64,000 nucleotides of DNA. It comes from Stomoxys calcitrans (taxonomy: Eukaryota > Arthropoda > Insecta > Diptera > Muscidae). A program made the translations under genes and the position numbers. Below, piece after piece: positions 1 to 9,907 of this stretch. Below the pieces are notes generated by a model that saw only the letters and a list, made by a program, of their open reading frames with translations, was not told the origin of the DNA and did not search any database. The stretch covers positions 22,632,643 to 22,696,642 of the forward strand of contig NC_081555.1 in assembly GCF_963082655.1 (NCBI RefSeq), written 5' to 3'. The first letter of the stretch is position 1; each line of letters opens with the position of its first letter.

Positions 1-1042
1 ACTCTTTGATGGGATGTTTTATGATGTATTTAAACTTTTGTCTCTGACTGCATGAAGACCGAGACAAAGGGAATGAAGAAAATAAAACTACATACATAAG
101 TTGGTCGAGGGAGAAGAAGAAAACTATATCATAAGTTAAAAAAAATGTGTAGCATAAAAGGTCATAAATAAATAAAAAAATGCTTCAATTTTCTATTTGA
201 ACCAAAAAAATTAATTTCTAAAATTTTCTTTTTCTCTTCAGTTTTACAAAAATGTCTTTTCCATTCATCATCATATGAAAACTTCGACGTCTCTTTTCAC
301 AATTTGGTAAAGGACTTTCTCATGAAACTACTACTGAAAGGCTTTCACCTGTGGGAGGTTTGCATAGAAAGCTTCCTTGTTAATACTTGTTTTAATATAA
401 ATATGTTACTCTCCTCCTAGAAGGACCATTTCATAGAAGATTTGCAATGTTTTTGATTTATTTTTTATAAATAATATTAGAAGAATAAAAATTATGTATG
501 TATATATTAAAAGAATAAAAATAATATCATTTAAAATTAAAAGTAGTAATAAAAAATAACATATGTATGTGTAGTAGTACAAAGTAGTAAACAAAAATAT
601 TTATATTAATGCGACGCGACAATTAGGAAACAAAAATGCTGTTTTTGTTTTTCTGTTTCAAGAAAAATATGAAATAAAAAGTTGATAGGTAATGTTATGT
701 ATAAAAAAGGTGAAACAAGATGGAGGGTGAAGATGGAAAGGTGCTTGAAAAATAAATATGACAAAGAATGAATTTGGGATACCAAACAGGATTTTAGTAT
801 AGGGAATTTGAAAATCTCATCTACTCATCACAAACTATCTCATGTGAGTTTAATTTCCTTGTGTAAAACCAATGAGGGTGAGTGAGGAGGTTTGAGGACG
901 TGAGAACATTTTTTTCTTTTTCTCGCAAATGTGTCCGGGGATAGAGGTGAGAAGAAGGGAATTTGTTGTATCTTATCGTCCTCCTAGGTGAACGCGTTTT
1001 TTATGTGTGTATCTCGTTTTTGAGTTGTGTTTTATTACTTGG
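1..1042. repeat. Left copy of 1,042-bp direct repeat (Klp10A 3' flank)
   Basis: This stretch matches 21509-22550 in the same orientation at a constant offset of 21,508 bp. The only difference I found by eye is an A/G at 887 versus 22395. The homology stops at 1042/22550: here the 60-bp tandem array begins, whereas the other copy continues toward the Klp10A stop codon. The left end of the copy is the window edge, so the duplication may run further left. It holds no convincing gene, only AT-rich sequence. Confidence 0.95.
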
Positions 1043-1980
1043 CGTGTTGATGGTGGCTCGTAGCTACGGCCACCTGCGTAAGCTGTAGCTGGAGCTGCTT
1101 GGCGTGTTGATGGTGGCTCGTAGCCACGGCCACTTTCGTAAGCTGGAGCTGGAGCTGGTTGGCGTGTTGATGGTTGCTCATAGCCACGGCCACTTTCGTA
1201 AGCTGGAGCTGGAGCTGGTTGGCGTGTTGATGGTGGCTCGTAGCTACGGCCACCTGCGTAAGCTGGAGCTGGAGCTGGTTGGCGTGTTGATGGTGGCTCG
1301 TAGCTACGGCCACCTGCGTAAGCTGGAGCTGGAGCTGGTTGGCGTGTTGATGGTTGCTCATAGCCACGGCCACTTTCGTAAGCTGGAGCTGGAGCTGGTT
1401 GGCGTGTTGATGGTGGCTCATAGCCACGGCCACTTTCGTAAGCTGGAGCTGGAGCTGGTTGGCGTGTTGATGGTGGCTCGTAGCTACGGCCACCTGCGTA
1501 AGCTGGAGCTGGAGCTGGTTGGCGTGTTGATGGTTGCTCATAGCCACGGCCACTTTCGTAAGCTGGAGCTGGAGCTGGTTGGCGTGTTGATGGTGGCTCG
1601 TAGCTACGGCCACCTGCCTAAGCTGGAGCTGGAGCTGGTTGGCGTGTTGATGGTGGCTCGTAGCTACGGCCACCTGCGTAAGCTGGAGCTGGAGCTGGTT
1701 GGCGTGTTGATGGTTGCTCATAGCCACGGCCACTTTCGTAAGCTGGAGCTGGAGCTGGTTGGCGTGTTGATGGTGGCTCGTAGCCACGGCCACTTTCGTA
1801 CGCTGGAGCTAGAGCTGGTTGGCGTGTTGATGGTGGCTCGTAGCTACGGCCACCTGCGTAAGCTGTAGCTGGAGCTGCTTGGCGTGTTGATGGTGGCTCG
1901 TAGCCACGGCCACTTTCGTACGCTGGAGCTAGAGCTGGTTGGCGTGTTGATGGTGGCTCGTAGCTACGGCCACTTTCGTA
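1043..1980 (-). repeat. 60-bp tandem repeat array, copy 1 (about 15.6 units)
   Basis: The plus strand shows a 60-bp unit beginning about ggcgtgttgatggtggctcg, repeated every 60 bases with a few point variants (tagctacgg/tagccacgg, cacctgcgt/cactttcgt). It encodes the 20-residue repeats of the minus-strand gene that starts at 2247. The left edge at 1043 is abrupt and abuts the duplicated 1-kb block, so the array and gene are cut there. Confidence 0.95.
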
Positions 1981-2247
1981 ATTATAACGTTCATAGTACT
2001 CTTCGTAACGTAATGGGGGGCTGCGTGGTGGGGGTCTGCGTAGTGGGGGGCTCATGTGCCCCCTATAATAGTGGGATATATATCCCCCTTCATAATCGGG
2101 GTATGCTCCACTTCGCCACCGCCATTCCTCCCGCTGCTGTCGCTGTAGCCTGTCGTATTGGTGTAACTGCAATTCCGCTTGCATTTGCTGTTGTTTTAAT
2201 TTATTTATTTTTAGCCTTAATTTTTGGCGTTGAGTTGGAGGCGCCAT
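1043..2247 (-). CDS. Tandem-repeat protein gene, copy 1; amber codon, 3' end truncated
   Basis: I do not recognise the family. The ATG (2245-2247) directly follows a splice-acceptor-like pyrimidine tract ending in AG, so a 5' exon probably exists. The N-terminus (about residues 1-45) is basic and glutamine-rich and could be a short coiled coil. A Tyr/Pro/Arg-rich linker follows (about 50-90), then 20-residue repeats of the type YESGRGYEPPSTRQPAPAPA. Repeat-initial Tyr (TAC) is TAG at 1618-1620, ending the continuous frame after 209 residues, but the same frame stays open beyond it to the junction at 1043. The first ~100 residues are identical to copy 2 at 4216. No signal peptide or membrane segment is evident. 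Alternatives are a truncated protein, stop-codon readthrough, or a pseudogene. The native 3' end is missing. Confidence 0.6.
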
Positions 2248-2259
2248 CTGAAAAATAAA

Positions 2260-3480
2260 AACTATATATGAAAGTAGAGAAAAAAAAATTTAAAAAAAAC
2301 CAGTTACGCCATTTGAACTCAGCTATAAACAAGTAAAAGCTTCGCAAAACTATTCTATTGAGCAAATTAAATCTAAGTCTTTAAAGAAAATGTTGTTAAC
2401 CCATTTTAGTCCACTACCCCTTCTTGTGGTGCAATTGCTTTGAAACTTTGCATCTAAGATGCTCCATATAAAATATAAATAAAATGTATAAATAAATAAA
2501 ATAAAAAACGAGGTTGAAAAAAAACACTATATTTAAAATCAAAAATAATATTTAAAAAATAATTATTTTTAGTGGACTTTACTAAAAAAAGCAAAAACAT
2601 AGACGTAAATGTTCACCAAGTCACTGATGCGAAGACGCAACACCAGTCGAAAAAGGGTTAAATCTGAAAGCATAGAGCTACGTGTAGTAAAATATGGCAA
2701 TGTTTTCAGGTTTTCAGTTATTTTTTATATAATTAGATATCAATCTTACAAACTTTTGTCTTTCGAGAAATTTTTATACTTTTTTTGAGAAAATTTCATA
2801 AAAATGTTAGCTTCACACAAAATTGGAATAATTTTACTTAAAAAATCTGGCAAATGATTAATTAAAAAAAAAAAATATATAGTTATATAGTGCAGTTTGG
2901 TCTTTAGGGAAAATTTCATTAAAATTTTGTTTTTTTCTCATTTTCGTTTTTAGAAAAAAAAAAAAAAAATTATTCAAATAGTGTTTTTAAAACAAATTTG
3001 TTTAAACAATTTCATTAAAAATTTATCTTAAGAGAAAACCGCAGTGAATTTTTTTCTTTGGAGAATATTTCATTGAAAAAAATAATTGCGGGCCAAATTT
3101 TGTCTTTAAAGAATTTTCACTAAATTTTATCTCTAGAAAAAATGTCTTTTTGGAGCCCGGGCTTAATCAAAATTTGGTCATAAAACAATTGTTGGCGGTT
3201 ATAAAAATTAGATTGAATTTGGGAGAAAATTTTATTGAAATCAAAAAATCAAATCAAATCAAATAATTCCTCTCAAGCACAAATTTTTTGGAAATTCTGT
3301 CTTTAAAAACTTCGACTGGCTCGACCATGACTAAAAATTTTGTTTTTAGAGTATATCTTATCAAAATTTTCTCTTTAAAGGAATTTAATCGAAATTTTGT
3401 TGTTTGTCAAGAACTTTGGACGGATTCTGTTTACAAGCAGAAACTAAAAACTTATAAGATGTCATAATAAGAAATCAAAG
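2260..3480. other. AT-rich spacer with degenerate 'aaaattttgtctttagag' repeats
   Basis: No gene seen. From about 2700 to 3420 the motif 'tttgtctttagagaaaatttcatta...aaattttgt' recurs every ~40-60 bases in decayed form, typical of old short tandem sequence. It separates the two inverted copies of the repeat-protein gene. Confidence 0.5.
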
Positions 3481-3489
3481 AAATCCCAT

Positions 3490-3800
3490 CTATTTATTTT
3501 ATAAAAACTGCGCCCTTGCGCCCTCTACAGGCTTAAAAAGTATGGGAGATATCATATATGGGAGCTATACCAGGCGTTGGACCGATCCGATTCAAACCAT
3601 ACTCAGTACATCTGATAGATGTCAAAAGAAAAGACATCGTGCAAAATTTCAGCCAAATTGGATAAGAGGATAAGAATTGGGGCCTCTAGAGGCTCATGAA
3701 GTATATTAGTGAGATAGATCTATATGGGAGCTTTATCAAATTTTGGAGCTATTGGAAACATGGAACCAGACCATTTGTACTGTGTTGGAGGTCATAGAAA
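3490..3800. repeat. Dispersed repeat copy ('gggagctata...aaatttcagccaaat' family)
   Basis: The phrases 'atatgggagctatacc', 'gaccgatccgattcaaacc', 'gcaaaatttcagccaaattggataa' and 'cctctagaggctcatgaag' are shared, reversed or forward, with many other copies in the window (29760, 50805, 52490, 56820, 60940). It appears to be an old interspersed element of unknown class without a coding region. Confidence 0.7.
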
Positions 3801-3849
3801 AATTAACTTTAACTTACCCTAAGTAAGCCCTTCTCCTCCTTCTTGCGGT

Positions 3850-4165
3850 TTGCTGGTGGAGTGGAGTAGTGGAGTTCTGGAGGTCCCAGCGTCCCGGTGT
3901 GGTTGCTGGTGGAGTGGAGTTGGTGTGGGCGCTGGTGGAGTGGAGTTGGTGTGGGCGATTTGCTTGGGTGCTGCTGGTGGTCACACAATTTGCTGGTGGA
4001 GTGGAGTTGGTGTCACACTAATGTCCATCAACGTCCCGGCGTCCCGGTGTAGTTGCTGGTGGAGTGGAGTTGGTGTGGGCGGGTTTGCTGGGGTGCTGCT
4101 GGTGGTCACACAATTTGCTGGTGGAGTTGGTGTGGGCGCTGGTGGAGTGGAGTTGGTGTCACACT
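3850..4165. repeat. GT-rich tandem repeat upstream of repeat-protein copy 2
   Basis: Units around 'gctggtggagtggagttggtgtgggc', interleaved with 'tttgctggtggtcacacaa', recur at least six times. The block lies in the presumed intron or 5' flank just before the acceptor at 4215. It is absent in front of copy 1. Confidence 0.75.
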
Positions 4166-4215
4166 ATCACACTAATTATTTATATAATTAATTTTTTAAT
4201 AGTTTTTTTTTTCAG

Positions 4216-5181
4216 ATGGCGCCTCCAACTCAACGCCAAAAATTAAGGCTAAAAATAAATAAATTAAAACAACAGCAAATGCAAGCGGAATTGCAGTTAC
4301 ACCAATACGACAGGCTACAGCGACAGCAGCGGGAGGAATGGCGGTGGCGAAGTGGAGCATACCCCGATTATGAAGGGGGATATATATCCCACTATTATAG
4401 GGGGCACATGAGCCCCCCACTACGCAGACCCCCACCACGCAGCCCCCCATTACGTTACGAAGAGTACTATGAACGTTATAATTACGAAAGTGGCCGTAGC
4501 TACGAGCCACCATCAACACGCCAACCAGCTCCAGCTCCAGCTTACGAAAGTGGCCGTGGCTATGAGCCACCATCAACACGCCAACCAGCTCCAGCTCCAG
4601 CTTACGAAAGTGGCCGTGGCTATGAGCAACCATCAACACGCCAACCAGCTCCAGCTCCAGCTTACGCAGGTGGCCGTAGCTACGAGCCACCATCAACACG
4701 CCAACCAGCTCTAGCTCCAGCTTACGAACGTGGCCGTGGCTACGAGCCACTATCAACACGCCAACCAGCTCCAGCTCCAGCTTAGGCAGGTGGCCGTAGC
4801 TACGAGCCACCATCAACACGCCAACCAGCTCCAGCTCCAGCTTACGAAAGTGGCCGTGGCTATGAGCAACCATCAACACGCCAACCAGCTCCAGCTCCAG
4901 CTTACGAACGTGGCCGTGGCTATGAGCCACCGTCAACACGCCCACCACCGCCAATTCAACCAGCTTCAGCTTGCGAACGTGGCCGTGGCTATGAGCCACC
5001 ATCAACACGCCCACCACCGCCAATTCAACCAGCTTCAGCTTCAGCTTGCGAACGTGGCGAATGTGAATGTGACTATGAGCCACAGTACCCAACTACATCA
5101 ACATCAACACGCCAACCACCACCCACTCAACCAGCTGGCGAAAATGGCAAACAAGGCCACCTAGAAGAGACAAACTATTAA
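4216..5181 (+). CDS. Tandem-repeat protein gene, copy 2; one in-frame amber codon
   Basis: Unrecognised protein. The ATG follows 'tttttttttcag', a 3' splice site. The frame runs 966 nt to TAA at 5179-5181 (321 residues plus the amber) with one interruption, TAG at 4783-4785 (codon 190), where every neighbouring repeat has TAC (Tyr). After the amber the frame stays open for 131 codons: two more canonical repeats, two variants with PPPPIQPASA and Cys, an acidic Cys patch and a non-repeat C-terminus ending in LEETNY. That intact tail argues that the stop is recent, read through, or a base error. The N-terminal ~45 residues are Gln/Lys/Arg-rich, possibly coiled coil. The composition resembles extracellular or low-complexity structural proteins, but no signal peptide is visible in this exon. 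It is head-to-head inverted relative to copy 1. Confidence 0.6.
4481..5060 (+). repeat. 60-bp tandem repeat array, copy 2 (about 8 units plus degenerate tail)
   Basis: Same 60-bp unit as copy 1 in inverse orientation. It begins 'tacgaaagtggccgtagct' and ends in longer, diverged units carrying 'ccaccaccgccaattcaacc' after 4930. It encodes the repeat domain of the gene at 4216. Confidence 0.95.
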
Positions 5182-5483
5182 ACTATTGTATTAAACTAAA
5201 ACTAAACAAACTATTATATTAAACTATTGTTGTTAGTTGTTAGTGGTTAAGCGATTTATATGTTTATTATTTATAATATTAATATTATATATAAACAAAC
5301 AAAGCATTTATATTTAAGTAATATAAATATTACAAAAACAACCAAACCAAAAAAAAATAAAATTAAAAAAGAATAATAGCTTAACAAAACAACAAAACAA
5401 GATGATGGAGTGTTTTATTTCTTATATTCTGGCAGCCTTTTTTACAAAGAATTAAACCATTAAACCAGCTTTATAAGTATTCA

Positions 5484-5837
5484 CCCTTATTCCAGTTGTC
5501 GAAGGCGAAAATTTACAGCAGTCGTAGTCGAAGGCGAATTTTTCATTTCGCCTTATTGCCTTCGACACTTTGTAATAGAAACAAATTGTAGTAAATAACA
5601 ATATAATATAAAAGTAGGTCTATACTCTTTCAACAAACAGGTGTGATGGTGTGATGTATTTCATTGCATGTATTTTGGAGTGAAATTAACTTATAAATTG
5701 ATTGTTTTCACAAAATTTAACAGTCGAATACGCCAATACGCCTTACATGATACCAAACATTTTCGTTTTCAACAACCATAATACCATTTTTAACATTTAT
5801 CGAAATTCGACTACGCCTTCGACAACCGGAATAAGGG
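5484..5837. mobile_element. MITE with ~25-bp terminal inverted repeats
   Basis: The left end cccttattccagttgtcgaa matches the complement of the right end (5811-5837, ...ttcgacaaccggaataaggg) with one mismatch, and the inverted match continues into 'ggcg'. The ~350-bp interior is AT-rich and noncoding. No clear target-site duplication was found, so the DNA-transposon superfamily is unassigned. Confidence 0.7.
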
Positions 5838-5944
5838 GGATTGACTTCATATTTTGTCAGCGTCGTCTTTTTGCCCCCACAGTCGCTTGTGTGAAATTTT
5901 AGTGTCCTAGCTGCTTCCTGTAATTTATTGCCTCTCTCTAAAAC

Positions 5945-6053
5945 CCCTCATTAGGCACATAGTGCGCTGATGAGGTACTAGGCCATGTAAAATTAGGAAG
6001 GAATAACCACCGCTGAACATTTTCGGAGTCATATGCGGACATGGTAACCTCTG
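5945..6053 (-). mobile_element. tRNA-like SINE fragment, reverse orientation
   Basis: The complement reads 'cagaggtta.catgtccgc.tatgac', 'ttcagcggtggtta..cc', then 'acatggc..agtacctc', the order seen in the other SINE copies (8867, 28905, 44085). The B-box region is damaged. 6260-6990 beyond it is AT-rich with simple 'tatttttata' runs and no gene. Confidence 0.6.
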
Positions 6054-6993
6054 TGATATAGTGGTTTGTGGCTTTCCGAAGGTACGTACGTAAATACGTA
6101 AACACATCCTGTGTGACTCTGGGGATGAGTTCCACTTGAGAACCTCCTGCTGTATGTGTGTGTGTGTCCCACTGGAAGGCAGAAGGAGCACATTTGCAAA
6201 TTATTGGGATTTTTAAAACGATCTAGATGCCTAGATATCAGCAATACACTATAAGAAATTTTTGAGAGTGTATTTTGGATTTTTAATATATTGGCTTTTT
6301 AGACTTTTAAATAAATCCCTATAGGCAAAAAATATTGAAAATAAACAAACAAATTTTCATAATTTTTTTTTAATTTTAATATTTGTATATATAATACAAC
6401 ATATATTTCATTGTAGTTATTTTTTTTTTTTTTATAAATTCTTACAAGATAAAGGTGAATATTGTTTAATATTTATATAGGTATATTTTATAGAATTTAT
6501 TTATTTATATATAGAAAAAAACTTTTAGAAAAAAATAGTTAACAAAATAAATTTATTTTTCTATTTTTCTGTTTTAATTTCATTGCGCCTATACATTCGA
6601 AAAATGAATAAAAAATAATACTTTTTATATTTTTGTTAAAGAAAAAAATGTGCTTTAAATTTTTAAGAAAATATGTCCTTAAAATAATTTTTTACTGATA
6701 TTGTTTCTTTTTTTATTAAATTTATTTTGACAAGAATAATAATTTTTATGAAATTTTCAAAAAACAAAATAATAACAGCTGAGAGCCAATTATTGTAAAT
6801 AATTAAAGCAAACATGTTTTTATATTTTTATATATTTTTATATTTTTATATATTTTTATATTTTTTTTTATAAATTAAATTTTTTCTTAAAGATGTGTAG
6901 TTGTATTTTTTTTGTTTTAATTAATGTAAGAATTACAGATAATTAATTAATTAAGTAAGTAATTAATTGACAACATCCCTTTTGTCACGTTGA

Positions 6994-8779
6994 CTAATTT
7001 GAGCCAATGGTTATGTATTGGCGTACCAAACGCGATATCTCATGAGCCTCTTCGGTTTGGACCCGTATGACACGTTGCTGCATCAGATTGAAGTCCACCT
7101 TCATGTCCAAAAACAATGCACCATCCTCGGAACGGACCTGAAAAAATAGAAAATTACATTTCATAAATTTATACAAAAAATGTAAATACAAAAAAAAATA
7201 TTTGTTTGAAAAATAGAGTGGATCATGAAAAGATTCACCAAAAGACCATAAATACTTTAGTTCAACTTTTGGGGTACTTTGGTAACACACGAGTCATTAC
7301 AGAGAACAATTCCGCAGTTCTTACTAACCCAATACATTGTTAGGTTTTTTTTGTGAGCTACCTTATTTCTTATATAAAATCCTTTTTTTTATTATAATTT
7401 TTATTTTACTCAACCCACCTTCCTTGTCGATATGACCTCCATAAATGGCCAATGTTGCATTGACATGTGTATTGGGATCCAAGAATAACACCCCCCTACG
7501 ATTGAGGGCCAATATCAAATCCCTCCACATGGGACCGTCATCGACATGTGGACCCTCTTCGGCCCATATACGTTTCACCGCAAAGAAACTGCTACCGAAT
7601 AAAGGCCATGCCGACAACACATTCAAGAATTGTTGGGCTTTCACCTGGCCAGGACTTAGATTGGCAATCTGTGGCCAAGCCGATTGGACTAGACCCACCC
7701 ATTGGGCTGGCCGTGTTTCTCTAATACTTAAAGCTGGTTTAGGCAATAGAAATTTGATTTCCTTCATTGCTGGTACATGACTTAGGTCAGCCGCTCTATG
7801 CAATAAAGCCGCTATGCGAGCCATATCGCGTACGACATCAGGTGGTGGCACTCCATTGCCGGGTAATTCAAGCAGCAGACCTTCCAAATAATCAGGTGCC
7901 ACTTGATTGAAAATAACCTCCACATATAAGGGCGTGGGGGCAGGATCCCTCTTCAAGGGGAAATGCCAGACCGAGCGACAGAATATCAGATAGAAAGGCT
8001 GGCCGGATTTTAGTAGCTCTGTGGTTACATCCAAAATATATTCATCTGCTGCCAAGGGCATAGTAAAGGCATCTCCCTGAACTATGCAATATAAGGAGAA
8101 TTCTTGCTGCTCGGTTTCCGATTCGATGCCCAGTAAAGCGCATAATTCGGCTATAACATCCGCCACCACAGTGGAACAACGGTGGCTCCTGCTCCTCCAG
8201 GTAAACGATAGATTTGTCGACGAGCTGAACGGCCTGCCGACACTGCGGTCACCTCTTCCACACTTGTGACCACCACCACAACGTGCCGTTTTGCGAAGAT
8301 TAGTTAAGCAAACCGCGGCAGTGCCATGACACGAACGCCGACGTGTTCCAATAGATAAGGCCTCAAGGCATCGGAACAGCCAAAATATGCTGCTAAAATA
8401 CTGAATAGGCGCCAGCCACGCTGAGTGGAATCGGGACAGGGCGAACGATTGGCGGTAGTTTGCTTCATTAACTGGCAGTAGACCTCATCACGTAATGCCA
8501 AGTATTTGTGACAATGCTGAAAACGGAAGGAAAGTAAAATTCTTCAAGCCATGGTGGTTTAGATGGACACATTTGACCTGGGTTAGCTCGGGAGCTCGGG
8601 ATCACCACAATAACATAATATACATTCAAAACATTCTAAAGCTAGGGGAGCCAAGTCATTGGGTAAACGCAGTAAAGGCATGCGTATGGGCAGGCCCTGC
8701 CATTTCACCAGTTCAGCATATGAGCGATTGGAAGAACGTTCCGAAGATTCACGGCCATGAACGTAAGTCAGAAATTTGG
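6994..8779 (-). pseudogene. MyTH4-FERM tail of a myosin XV (sisyphus/Myo10A)-like gene, frameshifted 3' fragment
   Basis: Minus-strand exons: 8779 down to about 8570 (MyTH4, with NDLAPLALECFECIL), 8516-7420 (end of MyTH4 with ALRDEVYCQLMKQT and RGWRLFSILAAYF, then FERM), and 7138-6994 (FERM C-lobe, GALFLDMKV...RLVRQYIT, stop TAG). In the family this tail binds cargo and adhesion or microtubule partners. The reading frame is broken at least five times: an 8-bp tandem duplication at 8585-8600, shifts near 8330, 8255 and 8190, and near 7470, where the FLDPNTH frame must switch to reach HWPFMEVISTRK before the donor at 7419. The donor of the first exon is unclear. No motor domain or further upstream exon is seen up to 12600. 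It is either a decayed 3' fragment or uncorrected sequence error; domain identity is secure. Confidence 0.8.
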
Positions 8780-8866
8780 CTAAAAAGAAAGAGAGGGAGA
8801 AATGTTGTGTTAAAACAAAAGAAAATATAGCAATAAAAAGTTTAAAAGGGGCTAGGCTCGGCTGGT

Positions 8867-9045
8867 TCGTCGGAGGTCACCGTAGCTCAGAGGTTAGCAT
8901 GTTCGTCTTTGACGCTGAACACCCCGGCGTTCCCGGCGAGAACATAAGCGGTGGTTATCCCCTCCAAATGCTGGCAACATTCGTTAGGTACTTTAAGAGG
9001 TGTGCACTCAATGGTTCATGGGCAAGTTTGCATTTGCAGGTTCGG
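8867..9045 (+). mobile_element. tRNA-derived SINE copy
   Basis: It has an A-box-like 'cgtagctcagaggttagcat' (8881-8900) and a decayed B-box ('cggcgttcccggcg'). The family body 'agcggtggttatcccctcc.aatgctggcaacattcgt' follows. The same head recurs at 28905, 55918 and 44085 (reverse). Confidence 0.75.
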
Positions 9046-9290
9046 CTGGACCAAAATTTTATATACCCTCCATCATGGATGGGATTTGTCAAGTTCTTTA
9101 CAGTGGGCTGTAAATAGATACTAATTGCTTCCCGTAGGTGCTCAAATATAGAAATAGGCTCATATGGGAGCTATTTCAGTTGATGGACCGCATAGCATAG
9201 TCAAATCGAGAGATTCATATGGAAGCTATATCAGTTTACAGACCAACTCGGACCCCAATTAGCATAACTGCTGGTTGTCATAGGAGAAAT
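9046..9290. repeat. Dispersed repeat copy, 5' part
   Basis: The stretch begins 'aattttatataccctccatcatggatggg', like the start of the larger copy at 56820, and contains 'atatgggagctatttcagttgatggaccg'. It is noncoding. Confidence 0.65.
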
Positions 9291-9363
9291 TTTTTATTTT
9301 TTTTTTATTTTGGGAAATTGGTTTATTTGTTTATTTGCGATACTTGACAGGAGTGTGGAGAAC

Positions 9364-9796
9364 TTAGTCAAATTTCAGTTCAGCAGCCAAACTGGTTAAG
9401 AATTTCGCCATCTGCTGCTGCTCCAGATGCTGTTGTTGTTGTTGCGAGTGTTGCACATATGGGTATGATGCCTCATAGGTATCATGGCTCATAGGATCCT
9501 GCCATCATGGGTGACGAAGCATTGCGGCATTTGTTGATGAGCTGGTCATATTGTGGTCTTGTGGTCATTATTCGAACTGGCATGTATGACTTCACGGTGG
9601 TGCCACTTCCAAACCAAACGCCGCGCAATGGGCACATTAAGAGTTTGGCATTGGCACCGATTTCTTGATTTCTTTGCTTTGTTAAATTCATGATGTATGG
9701 AATGTATGTTGTATTCTGGAATCTTTCAAAATCTAAAATCTCAACTTGAATGCCTCCAGAGTTTGGCTCACAACATCTAATATTTTCATATTTCAT
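9364..9796 (-). pseudogene. Unrecognised C-terminal coding fragment, frame-broken
   Basis: On the minus strand an open frame of 104 codons starts at 9796 (MKYENIRCCEPNSGG...) and stops at 9482. Immediately before that stop, the adjacent frame opens (DPMSHDTYEASYPYVQ), runs through a Gln-rich stretch to AKFLTSLAAELKFD and ends in TAA at 9364-9366, followed by 'aataaac'. The two frames look like one protein separated by a one-base shift. The codon character looks genuine, but I cannot assign a family. Thirteen bases upstream (9809-9841) lies a 33-bp exact copy of the myosin FERM exon. Confidence 0.4.
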
Positions 9797-9808
9797 TTCA
9801 TATTTTCT

Positions 9809-9841
9809 AGAATTGTTGGGCTTTCACCTGGCCAGGACTTA
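9809..9841. repeat. 33-bp exact copy of myosin FERM exon sequence (7626-7658)
   Basis: The block 'agaattgttgggctttcacc'... to 'aggactta' is identical at 7626-7658 and 9809-9841 in the same orientation. Flanks differ immediately on the left and after one mismatch on the right. Confidence 0.9.
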
Positions 9842-9907
9842 AATTAGTGTTAGTTGTTATTATTTTGTTCTTGGTTGATGTTTGTTTTGTCTGATGACAG
9901 TTGGAAT

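Noticed and set aside
406..594. 62-codon minus-strand frame, identical at 21914-22102
   Set aside because: AT-rich, Ile/Leu/Phe/Tyr-only composition. Its duplication reflects the 1-kb direct repeat, not a gene family.
1035..1868. Open frames of ~250 codons on both strands of the 60-bp array
   Set aside because: They are by-products of a stop-free 60-bp unit. Only the frame continuous with the conserved N-terminus at 2247/4216 and the acceptor before its ATG is supported.
3850..4191. Gly/Val/Trp-rich 113-codon frame upstream of the repeat-protein exon
   Set aside because: It is a GT-rich tandem repeat with biased composition, and is not preserved before the sister copy.
1043..5060. CRISPR-like array
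   Set aside because: Units are contiguous coding repeats without spacers, in a eukaryotic setting.
8867..8960. Functional tRNA gene
   Set aside because: Only A-box-like and damaged B-box sequence. No cloverleaf can be completed, and the same head is dispersed as a SINE.
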